Shown here in pieces: positions 1-5,594 of a DNA stretch of 7,246 nt (the first letter of the stretch is position 1; each line of letters opens with the position of its first letter). Below the pieces are notes generated by a model, which ran no database searches, was not told the origin of the DNA, and worked only from the letters and a program-made list of their open reading frames with translations. The stretch spans positions 1-7,246 of the forward strand of contig CALVRF010000063.1 in the NCBI GenBank assembly GCA_944358495.1. Direction: 5' to 3'. This DNA is from an uncultured Bacilli bacterium (lineage in GTDB: Bacteria; Bacillota_I; Bacilli_A; RF39; UBA660). Both the position numbers and the translations under genes were made by a program.

Positions 1-1758
1 AGCTTACAAAACATTTTATTGAGCGAAATAACAGTTGATGGTGTTAGCATTTCTCCAAGTAGTCAGTATACTTTTATTAAAGAAATGAGTTCGCTTGACG
101 AAGACGCTTCAGCTAATGAGCTTTATCAAAAAATTGATGGAATGCCTGATGATATTAGGGAAGTTTTAACGCCAACAATTAATTTTGATATCGTTAAAAA
201 TTTGGCTTTGGTTTTAGTAATAATGTATGTAGTTAGTGCCTTATGTGCTTATTTTCAATCAATTTGCATGACTAATGTTGCAAATAAGTTTGCGAGACAT
301 TTAAGGAAGGAAATTTCCCTTAAAATTAATAAATTACCACTTAAATATTTTGACAAAAACTCAATTGGAGATACTTTATCAAGAGTAACTAATGATGTTG
401 ATACGATTGCTCAATCAATGAATCAGTCGTTAGCATCTTTGGTAAGCAGTGTAACATTATTTTTAGGAACTATTATTATGATGTTTGTTACTAATTGGAT
501 TTTAGCACTAACAGCAATTATTGCTAGTTTAATTGGTTTTTCTGGCATGACGGGTATTTTAAAAAGATCACAAAAATATTTTTCTGCTAGACAAGAAGAA
601 TTAGGAAATTTAAATGGTCATATTGAAGAAATTTACTCAGGTTTAAATGTGGTTAAAACTTATAATGGACAAAAAGAAGCTGATGAGAAGTTTGATATTT
701 ATAATAAAAGAGTATATGAGGCTAATCGCAAAAGTCAATTTTTATCAGGTTTAATGCAACCAATAATGATGTTTATTGGTAACTTTGGTTATGTAGCTGT
801 TTGCATTGTTGGGGCAGTATTAACTATGAATGATATTATCTCGTTTGGAGTTATTGTGGCTTTCATCGTTTATGTTAGATTATTTACCTCACCACTTTCA
901 CAAATTGCTCAAGCGTTTACATTATTACAATCTAGTGTTGCCGCTAGTGAAAGAGTATTTGAATTTACGGATGCAGCGGAAATGGCTGATGAAAGCGGTT
1001 TAACAACTAAATTATCCAAAGATGAAGTGAAAGGTGATATTAGTTTTGAAGATGTAACCTTTAAATATGATGATAGTGACCATTTAATTATTAAAGGTTT
1101 TACAGCAGAAGCTAAAGCGGGCCAAAAAATTGCGATTGTAGGACCGACTGGTGCTGGTAAGACAACAATGGTTAATCTATTAATGAAGTTTTATGAAATA
1201 AATTCTGGAGACATTAAAATCGATGGTGTTTCTATTAATGAACTTACTAGGGAAAATATTCATGATTTGTTTACAATGGTGCTTCAGGATACTTGGATGT
1301 TTCAAGGAACAATTAAAGAAAATATCGTCTATAATGGTGAAAATATTTCCGATGAAGAAGTGGTTGATGTTTGCAAGGAGGTTGGCCTTGATCACTTTAT
1401 TAGGACCTTACCTAATGGTTATAATACAGTAGTATCTGATAACGATAGCGTTTCAGCGGGGCAAAGGCAATTAATTACAATTGCCAGAGGAATGCTTAAA
1501 AATTCGCCATTCTTGATTCTTGACGAAGCTACGAGTAATGTCGATACCCGTACAGAAGAAATTGTTCAAAGAGCAATGGATAAGTTAACTGAAGATAAAA
1601 CTTCGTTTATTATTGCTCATAGATTATCAACGATTAAAAATGCTGATTTAATCTTGGTATTAAATGAAGGTGATATAATTGAGCAAGGTACACATGAAGA
1701 GTTACTTGCGAAAAATGGTTTTTATGCGAAGTTATATAATTCACAGTTTGAAGAATAA
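1..1758 (+). CDS. ABC exporter half-transporter (permease fused to ATPase), N-terminus missing
   Basis: Half of a type IV (MsbA/LmrD-like) ABC exporter: a membrane domain followed by an ATPase that drives substrate efflux. The frame is open to base 1, so the gene begins upstream; the TTG at 19 is not a credible start. Counting base 1 as codon 1 (585 residues visible), TM1 is missing. Residues 1-65 look like a long TM1-TM2 external loop, and TM2-TM6 lie near 68-87, 145-164, 168-184, 253-276 and 281-297. The ATPase has A-loop Y356, Walker A GPTGAGKTT (381-389), Q-loop Q429, signature VSAGQ (484-488), Walker B FLILDE with catalytic E509, and H-loop H540, so this half has a full set of catalytic residues. 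Such subunits with a long first loop commonly pair with a second half encoded next door; a partner just upstream is an inference. Substrate cannot be told. About 30-50 residues are probably lost. Confidence 0.95.
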   Translation, partial: SLQNILLSEITVDGVSISPSSQYTFIKEMSSLDEDASANELYQKIDGMPDDIREVLTPTINFDIVKNLALVLVIMYVVSALCAYFQSICMTNVANKFARHLRKEISLKINKLPLKYFDKNSIGDTLSRVTNDVDTIAQSMNQSLASLVSSVTLFLGTIIMMFVTNWILALTAIIASLIGFSGMTGILKRSQKYFSARQEELGNLNGHIEEIYSGLNVVKTYNGQKEADEKFDIYNKRVYEANRKSQFLSGLMQPIMMFIGNFGYVAVCIVGAVLTMNDIISFGVIVAFIVYVRLFTSPLSQIAQAFTLLQSSVAASERVFEFTDAAEMADESGLTTKLSKDEVKGDISFEDVTFKYDDSDHLIIKGFTAEAKAGQKIAIVGPTGAGKTTMVNLLMKFYEINSGDIKIDGVSINELTRENIHDLFTMVLQDTWMFQGTIKENIVYNGENISDEEVVDVCKEVGLDHFIRTLPNGYNTVVSDNDSVSAGQRQLITIARGMLKNSPFLILDEATSNVDTRTEEIVQRAMDKLTEDKTSFIIAHRLSTIKNADLILVLNEGDIIEQGTHEELLAKNGFYAKLYNSQFEE

Positions 1759-1777
1759 CCTTTGAGTTATTCTTTTA
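1751..1777 (+). terminator. Intrinsic terminator of the ABC exporter gene
   Basis: A 9-bp stem (AAGAATAAC at 1751-1759 with GTTATTCTT at 1766-1774) encloses a 6-base loop and runs into TTTT and a further AATTT. The TAA stop of the exporter (1756-1758) lies inside the left arm. The stem is AT-rich and the T tract short, so efficiency may be moderate. Confidence 0.65.
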
Positions 1778-1778
1778 A

Positions 1779-1808
1779 TTTGCGAGAAAACTTTAAAAGT
1801 GTTAATAT
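1779..1808 (+). promoter_or_regulatory. Possible promoter for the methyltransferase-like gene
   Basis: TAATAT at 1803-1808 is preceded by TG at 1800-1801, giving an extended -10 element. TTTGCG at 1779-1784 could be a weak -35 with an 18-base spacer. It sits between the exporter terminator and the next gene, where a promoter is expected. The match is modest and in AT-rich DNA could be chance. Confidence 0.4.
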
Positions 1809-1825
1809 AACTAGGAGTTGTTAAG

Positions 1826-1834
1826 AAGAGGTGA
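1826..1834 (+). promoter_or_regulatory. Ribosome binding site that fixes the start at 1840
   Basis: AAGAGGTGA is a good Shine-Dalgarno match ending 5 bases before the GTG at 1840. An in-frame GTG at 1831 lies inside this element and has no comparable site at a proper distance, so 1840 is the better start. Confidence 0.7.
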
Positions 1835-1839
1835 TTTTT

Positions 1840-2505
1840 GTGCAAGAAGTTACAAGGCTAAAAAAACTGGAGAATTTTATTAAGCAATATGGTCAATATT
1901 ACCCTAAAGAGGCTATAGATTTTATACTGGCTAATTTTAATGATAAATGTGACGCGGATATTGTGCTTCAAATTCGTAGCAAATTGGATTTAATAGCTGA
2001 AGAAGATGATTTATACGATGGCTTTTTAAAAATTTTAGCTCAATATGATTTAAATAAAGGAGATATTTTAGAAATAGCAAGTGGTTTTTATCCGATTTTA
2101 GCTGAGAAATTAGCTAAACAGCCTAATATTAGGAGTGTAACTGCTGTTGATCCTAGAGTTATTCCAAGCCCTTTAAAGCAAGTTCAAACGGAAAAACGCT
2201 TGTTCAAACTTAGTGATAACACGAAAAAATATACTTGTTTCGTGGCCTTAAAGCCTTGTGAAGCTACTATCAGCATTATTAAAAATGCTTATAGTTTTCA
2301 CAAACCTTTTACTATTGGTCTTTGTGGATGTACGCATTTTACGTATATCAATCAATTATTACCTATTTCTTACGGTGATTGGGAAAAACATGTAGAAGGG
2401 GTGATAAAGGATAATTTGGAGGATTATGCCAATATTTATATAGACTATTTAGATGGTAGATATAATTATCCTTATAAAATTTTTACTAAAACTTATAAAA
2501 ATTAG
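1840..2505 (+). CDS. Methyltransferase-like protein of unknown substrate
   Basis: A 221-residue soluble protein that I cannot assign to a named family. Residues 1-70 look mostly helical. From 77 the segment ILEIASGFYPILAEKLA resembles motif I of class I SAM-dependent methyltransferases, though the usual GxGxG is reduced to a single glycine (ASGFYP). VDPR at 103-106 sits where the acidic end of strand 2 binds the SAM ribose. Later segments, CFVALKPCEAT (133-143) and FTIGLCGC (157-164), look like further core strands. Five cysteines (37, 133, 140, 162, 164) include a CxC pair. No signal peptide or membrane segment is seen. The GTG start at 1840 follows a good ribosome binding site. No terminator follows its TAG stop, and the next promoter begins 8 bases later, so read-through into the next gene is possible. 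The fold call is inference; it may be a non-catalytic Rossmann protein. Confidence 0.7.
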   Translation: MQEVTRLKKLENFIKQYGQYYPKEAIDFILANFNDKCDADIVLQIRSKLDLIAEEDDLYDGFLKILAQYDLNKGDILEIASGFYPILAEKLAKQPNIRSVTAVDPRVIPSPLKQVQTEKRLFKLSDNTKKYTCFVALKPCEATISIIKNAYSFHKPFTIGLCGCTHFTYINQLLPISYGDWEKHVEGVIKDNLEDYANIYIDYLDGRYNYPYKIFTKTYKN

Positions 2506-2512
2506 ACATAAT

Positions 2513-2541
2513 TTGACACTATTTAATTTTTATTATATAAT
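2513..2541 (+). promoter_or_regulatory. Perfect-consensus sigma-A promoter
   Basis: TTGACA at 2513-2518, a 17-base spacer, then TATAAT at 2536-2541: both hexamers and the spacing match the housekeeping-sigma consensus exactly. Transcription would start near 2548, leaving a leader of about 27 bases that contains the strong ribosome binding site. No operator-like inverted repeat is evident around it. Confidence 0.9.
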
Positions 2542-2560
2542 TATATAGTTCAATGCAATA

Positions 2561-2568
2561 GGGGGTGG
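2561..2568 (+). promoter_or_regulatory. Strong G-rich ribosome binding site
   Basis: GGGGGTGG lies 6 bases before the ATG at 2575. It stands out in this AT-rich region and supports that start and high translation. Confidence 0.75.
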
Positions 2569-2574
2569 TTTCTG

Positions 2575-2988
2575 ATGACAAACCGCGAATTAATTGAAGA
2601 ATTACAAAGACAAAAATCATTGATTGGTACAGAGATTTTTGATGAAGAATTATTGGAGCAATACTTAACTCTTTCTACTATTAAAGAAAGAAAAATGGAA
2701 GAGTCATATGAAAATAATGTAATTGTAATCGATATTTATGGTATAGAGTCATTAAGGGCGATCAGTAATACATTAGATAGATTAGGACCTTTTGAGCTTA
2801 AAACCAAAGGGAATGGTTTTAGACAAGCTCAAGCTCCTTGGATTACTTTATATACAATTGCTAGAAAAACCGGAGATAAAGTTCCATTATCTATAAGCCC
2901 AAGTTCGCACAAACAATATCAAAAAACTCAGATTATTCCATTTAGAAATGAAAATGGAAACTATGATAATTATCGAAATGCCGCTTAG
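2575..2988 (+). CDS. Conserved-looking small protein, function unknown
   Basis: A 137-residue protein that I do not recognise. Residues 1-45 are charged and probably helical (leucine- and glutamate-rich, possibly a short coiled coil). Residues 48-55 (NVIVIDIY) look like a buried beta strand, followed by a helix around 56-70. The rest, 71-126, is basic and polar with scattered strands and one tryptophan (89). The tail from 124 is asparagine- and tyrosine-rich and likely disordered, ending in NAA. There is no signal peptide, membrane segment, cysteine or clear catalytic motif. It has its own perfect-consensus promoter and a strong ribosome binding site, and a weak terminator follows, so it is probably a highly expressed single-gene unit. 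The ATG at 2575 is well supported. A structural or nucleic-acid-associated role would fit abundance and the basic middle, but that is speculation. Confidence 0.85.
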   Translation: MTNRELIEELQRQKSLIGTEIFDEELLEQYLTLSTIKERKMEESYENNVIVIDIYGIESLRAISNTLDRLGPFELKTKGNGFRQAQAPWITLYTIARKTGDKVPLSISPSSHKQYQKTQIIPFRNENGNYDNYRNAA

Positions 2989-2996
2989 GCTTTTTT
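2976..2996 (+). terminator. Weak intrinsic terminator candidate
   Basis: GCC (2980-2982) pairs with GGC (2988-2990) around a GCTTA loop, and with a single bulged T the stem extends through AAA/TTT, followed by a six-T run (2991-2996). The TAG stop (2986-2988) lies in the loop and right arm. The stem is short, so the call rests mainly on the T run and position. Confidence 0.4.
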
Positions 2997-3018
2997 ATTG
3001 GAAAATTTTTATTTTTGA

Positions 3019-3047
3019 TTGTGCAAGAATTAAATAAATGGTATAAT
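3019..3047 (+). promoter_or_regulatory. Promoter for uppP with extended -10
   Basis: TATAAT at 3042-3047 is preceded by TG at 3039-3040 (extended -10), with TTGTGC at 3019-3024 as a partial -35 at 17-base spacing. Transcription would start near 3054, about 35 bases before the ATG. Confidence 0.75.
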
Positions 3048-3088
3048 TATTTAGGATGATTTATATAATACAGTATGGAGGGTGATTT

Positions 3089-3889
3089 ATGTTACTTATT
3101 TATCTTATTTTAGGCATTATTCAAGGTTTTACTGAACCAATTCCTGTTTCCTCAAGTGGACATTTGGTAATTTTTCAAAACCTTTTCGATGTTGAAGCTT
3201 TAAATGATTTAAATTTTGCCATTTTTTCTAATTTTGGTAGTTTAATTGCGATTATTATTGTTTTTAGAAAAGATATTGCCAAGCTGTTTATGGACTTTAT
3301 TAATTATATTAAAACAAGAGATAAACAATACAAAAGTGGATTTCGGTATGTCCTATTAGTCGCTTTAGCAACAATTCCAGCTGGAGTTGTGGGCTTATTG
3401 TTTAACGATTTTATCGAAAATCATTTAAGCAATGTTAAATATGTAGGAGTTTCTTTATTAATTACTGCATTATTCTTATTCTTGATTCGTAAATTAAAAG
3501 GAAAGAAAGATGATAGTCATATAACAGTGGCTGATGCTATTCAAGTTGGATTATTCCAAGTAGTTGCTTTATTCCCAGGCATTAGCCGTAGTGGAGCGAC
3601 TTTAGTTGGTGGAATGTTTGCTGGTTTAAAAAGAGAAACAGCTTTTAAATTTTCATTCATGCTTTATATTCCAATTAGTATTGCGACCATGATTTTAGGA
3701 GTTAGCGATGTTGCTAGTACCGGTATTGAAATGGATTTATTAGCAGGTTATATCATTGGAGCCATTGCTGCTTGTGTAGTAACATTCTTTGCTACTAAAT
3801 GGTTCCAAGGCGTAATGCTTAAAGGTAAACTTATTTACTTTGTATATTACTGTTTAATTGCCGGCACATTAGTTATTTTATTCTTGTAA
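3089..3889 (+). CDS. uppP: Undecaprenyl-diphosphatase
   Basis: An integral membrane enzyme that removes a phosphate from undecaprenyl pyrophosphate, regenerating the lipid carrier for peptidoglycan and other wall polymers; extra activity of this family confers bacitracin tolerance (BacA). At 266 residues it has the family's normal length and many hydrophobic segments. Both diagnostic motifs are present: (E/Q)xxxE as QGFTE (Q12, E16) followed by PVSSSGH (S21-S23, H25), and PGISRSGAT (163-171) with the catalytic arginine R167. Q instead of E at the first motif position is an accepted variant. The ATG at 3089 follows GGAGGGTGA at good distance. It has its own promoter and a strong terminator, so it is a single-gene unit. 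This is not the PAP2-type phosphatase that also performs this reaction. It implies a cell with a wall or other polyprenol-linked polymers. Confidence 0.97.
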   Translation: MLLIYLILGIIQGFTEPIPVSSSGHLVIFQNLFDVEALNDLNFAIFSNFGSLIAIIIVFRKDIAKLFMDFINYIKTRDKQYKSGFRYVLLVALATIPAGVVGLLFNDFIENHLSNVKYVGVSLLITALFLFLIRKLKGKKDDSHITVADAIQVGLFQVVALFPGISRSGATLVGGMFAGLKRETAFKFSFMLYIPISIATMILGVSDVASTGIEMDLLAGYIIGAIAACVVTFFATKWFQGVMLKGKLIYFVYYCLIAGTLVILFL

Positions 3890-3911
3890 CAAGGTTAGTC
3901 CTTGTTTTTTT
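3888..3911 (+). terminator. Intrinsic terminator of uppP
   Basis: A 7-bp stem (AACAAGG at 3888-3894 with CCTTGTT at 3900-3906), a 5-base loop and an unbroken seven-T run (3905-3911). The left arm begins within the uppP stop codon. This is the clearest single-direction terminator in the window. Confidence 0.88.
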
Positions 3912-3931
3912 CTATTCTTTAATGATAAAAT
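3902..3931 (+). promoter_or_regulatory. Possible promoter for the phosphoesterase gene
   Basis: TAAAAT at 3926-3931 is preceded by TG at 3923-3924 (extended -10), with TTGTTT at 3902-3907 as a fair -35 at an 18-base spacer. The -35 would overlap the right arm and T run of the uppP terminator. The leader would be only about 12 bases, with GGTGG (3941-3945) as a close-set ribosome binding site. Confidence 0.5.
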
Positions 3932-3949
3932 AGAGGTAGTGGTGGTATT

Positions 3950-4861
3950 ATGAAAATTTCGACATTTAATCAAAGACTATTAGATTTAATTAAAGAAAAT
4001 GTAAAGACTGAGGATATTTGCCAACAATTAAATATTAATAAAGAGCAATTAAAAAATCGCTTATTTGCTTTAAAAAGAAGTGGTTTTAATATTCAAAGAG
4101 AGTTTTTTTATGATGGTACTCAGCGTTATATTTTATCAAAAAAGCCACCAACTTCTCCCGTGCGAATTTATGACGTACAAGAAAATTTATTTAGAGCTTT
4201 GGCTATTTCCGATTTACATATTGGTAGTAAATTTGATAATTTAAGTTATTTGGAAATGGCTTATGAATATTGTCTTCAAAATGATATTCATATTATTATC
4301 AATGGAGGAGATTTAATCCAAGGAACGTTAGGTCCTAGACGTTTTTCGAAGTTAGAAGAACAAATCTTGTTTTTACTGGAAAATTATCCATATGATGAGC
4401 AAATTTTAAATTTTATCGTTTTAGGAAATCATGATGCTGATTTAATAAGCGTAATTGGAATGGATTTGCATACTATTTTAACAGAAAACCGGCTAGATTT
4501 AATTTCCTTAGGCTATGGAGTACAAAAGTTAGCGATTGGTGAAGAAAACATCACTTTAGCGCATACTGCTTTAGATTTAAGAAATGTGTATGGTCGGTTA
4601 AAAATTACTGGACATGGGCATCGTTTTCAATTCAAAGTGAGGCATAATGAACCATCTTTATTTTTACCGACTTTAAGTGATGATGTTAAAGATGGTTTTT
4701 TGCCGGGAATGGTAGAAATCGATTTGCTTTTAAAAGAAGGATGTTTTAGAAAGGGTATTTTTAGACATTTCATTATTCAAAGCAAAAGATTTGTTCCAGC
4801 TTCAAACACAGTGTTTTCGTTTTCAGATATTAATCAAAAAGTTTATCAACACAAGCTATAA
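3950..4861 (+). CDS. Winged-helix/metallophosphoesterase fusion protein
   Basis: A 303-residue protein with two parts. Residues 1-62 resemble the winged helix at the N-terminus of BirA and related regulators: helix TFNQRLLDLIKE, a helix-turn-helix around 20-42, then a wing ending GTQRYIL. Residues 80-260 are a calcineurin-type metallophosphoesterase with the ordered metal-ligand motifs SDLHIGS (D88, H90), GGDLIQG (D121), GNHDAD (N160, H161), a histidine in AHTA (H205) and GHGH (H222, H224), so the two-metal site looks complete. The catalytic part recalls the Mre11/SbcD and polymerase-D small-subunit style more than secreted phosphatases, but the substrate is unknown; nucleic acid or a nucleotide is plausible given the N-terminal domain. 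No signal peptide is seen, so it is probably cytoplasmic. The ATG at 3950 has a modest ribosome binding site. The regulator gene follows 64 bases on and may share its transcript. Confidence 0.9.
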   Translation: MKISTFNQRLLDLIKENVKTEDICQQLNINKEQLKNRLFALKRSGFNIQREFFYDGTQRYILSKKPPTSPVRIYDVQENLFRALAISDLHIGSKFDNLSYLEMAYEYCLQNDIHIIINGGDLIQGTLGPRRFSKLEEQILFLLENYPYDEQILNFIVLGNHDADLISVIGMDLHTILTENRLDLISLGYGVQKLAIGEENITLAHTALDLRNVYGRLKITGHGHRFQFKVRHNEPSLFLPTLSDDVKDGFLPGMVEIDLLLKEGCFRKGIFRHFIIQSKRFVPASNTVFSFSDINQKVYQHKL

Positions 4862-4876
4862 AAATAGCCTATTTTT
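4860..4876 (+). terminator. Very weak hairpin after the phosphoesterase gene
   Basis: AAAAATA (4860-4866) and TATTTTT (4870-4876) can pair around a GCC triloop, starting inside the stop codon. With no G-C pairs in the stem it would be unstable and may be only an attenuator or chance. Read-through into the two-component genes remains likely. Confidence 0.25.
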
Positions 4877-4912
4877 CACTAAAAACACATATTTTTTTGA
4901 TATAGTTTTTAT

Positions 4913-4920
4913 AAGGAGGT
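4913..4920 (+). promoter_or_regulatory. Full-consensus ribosome binding site that fixes the regulator start
   Basis: AAGGAGGT is a complete Shine-Dalgarno sequence ending 5 bases before the ATG at 4926. The open frame extends further upstream to 4791, but that part overlaps the phosphoesterase gene and has no such site. Confidence 0.9.
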
Positions 4921-4925
4921 TTGCA

Positions 4926-5594
4926 ATGAAGTTACTAATAGTTGATGATGAAAAATTAATTAGAGATGTTATTACTGAGTATGCTAATCACGAAAAGTTT
5001 GAAACTGTACAAGCTAGTGATGGTGAGGAGGCATTAAATATTATTGCTAAAGAGAATATTGATTTAGTGGTTTTAGATATTATGATGCCCAAAATGGATG
5101 GTTTAACTTTTTTAAAAGAAATGAAAAAAGTAAAAAATATTCCAGTAATTATTTTATCAGCACGTAGTGAAGAATATGATAAATTAATAGGATTTGATTT
5201 AGGAACGGACGATTATTTAACTAAACCATTTAGTCCTAAAGAGTTAATCGCCCGAATTAAGGCAATTTTGAAACGTAGTGGTAAAGGGTTAAATGATTAC
5301 TATGAATACAAAACTTTAAAGATTGATTACAATGCTCATAGTGTTTATATTAACAATAATGAAATAAAATTAACACCAAAAGAATATGAGTTACTTTGTT
5401 TCTTTGTTCAAAATGAAAATATCGCGTTATCTAGAGAACAACTACTAAGTAATTTATGGGGCTATGATTTCTTTGGCGATGATAGGACTGTTGATACACA
5501 TATAAAAATGTTAAGAAACAATTTGGGGCCATATCGCGATTTAATTATTACAGTTAGAGGAGTAGGTTATAAATTTGTCCCAAATCAAGACTAA
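4926..5594 (+). CDS. OmpR/PhoB-family response regulator
   Basis: A 222-residue two-component transcription regulator, the normal length for the family. The receiver domain (1-115) has acidic pocket D7/D8, phosphoacceptor D51 in VLDIMMPKMDG, the switch residue S78 and the conserved lysine K100 in TKPF. The C-terminal winged helix (about 128-219) carries the recognition-helix region RTVDTHIKMLRNNL and the closing wing motif TVRGVGYKF. All phosphorylation residues are intact. It is followed, with a 20-base overlap, by its presumed sensor kinase. The start was set at the ATG after a full Shine-Dalgarno site, which makes the protein begin at the first receiver strand (MKLLIVDD) as expected. No clear promoter was found in the 64-base gap before it, so it may be co-transcribed with the phosphoesterase gene. 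Target genes cannot be inferred, and no direct-repeat operator was recognised in the window. Confidence 0.96.
   Translation: MKLLIVDDEKLIRDVITEYANHEKFETVQASDGEEALNIIAKENIDLVVLDIMMPKMDGLTFLKEMKKVKNIPVIILSARSEEYDKLIGFDLGTDDYLTKPFSPKELIARIKAILKRSGKGLNDYYEYKTLKIDYNAHSVYINNNEIKLTPKEYELLCFFVQNENIALSREQLLSNLWGYDFFGDDRTVDTHIKMLRNNLGPYRDLIITVRGVGYKFVPNQD
5561..5566 (+). promoter_or_regulatory. Ribosome binding site for the kinase, inside the regulator gene
   Basis: AGTAGG lies 8 bases before the TTG at 5575, with AGAGGAG just before it (5556-5562). Both fall in the last codons of the regulator gene and support translation from the TTG, probably coupled to the regulator. Confidence 0.6.

Noticed and set aside
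1180..1432. Open frames on the - strand (1180-1395) and in another + frame (1223-1432) inside the exporter
   Set aside because: Both lie within the conserved ATPase domain, have no ribosome binding site, and give low-complexity translations without family features.
1831..1839. GTG at 1831 as start of the methyltransferase-like gene
   Set aside because: It lies within the Shine-Dalgarno element that serves the GTG at 1840.
2499..2516. AAATTA/TAATTT inverted repeat after the methyltransferase-like gene as a terminator
   Set aside because: Six A-T pairs with no T run after it, and it overlaps the next promoter's -35; too weak to support.
3064..3069. Second TATAAT just before uppP
   Set aside because: No -35 at proper spacing, and the transcript would begin at or in the ribosome binding site; the TATAAT at 3042 is better placed.
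4897..4906. TTGATA and TATAGT before the response regulator as a promoter
   Set aside because: They overlap each other and cannot act as -35 and -10; using TATAGT alone as -10 would start transcription at the Shine-Dalgarno site with no good -35.
4791..4925. N-terminal extension of the response regulator from a TTG at 4791
   Set aside because: It would overlap the phosphoesterase gene and precede the receiver's first strand with non-homologous sequence; the ATG at 4926 has a full Shine-Dalgarno site.
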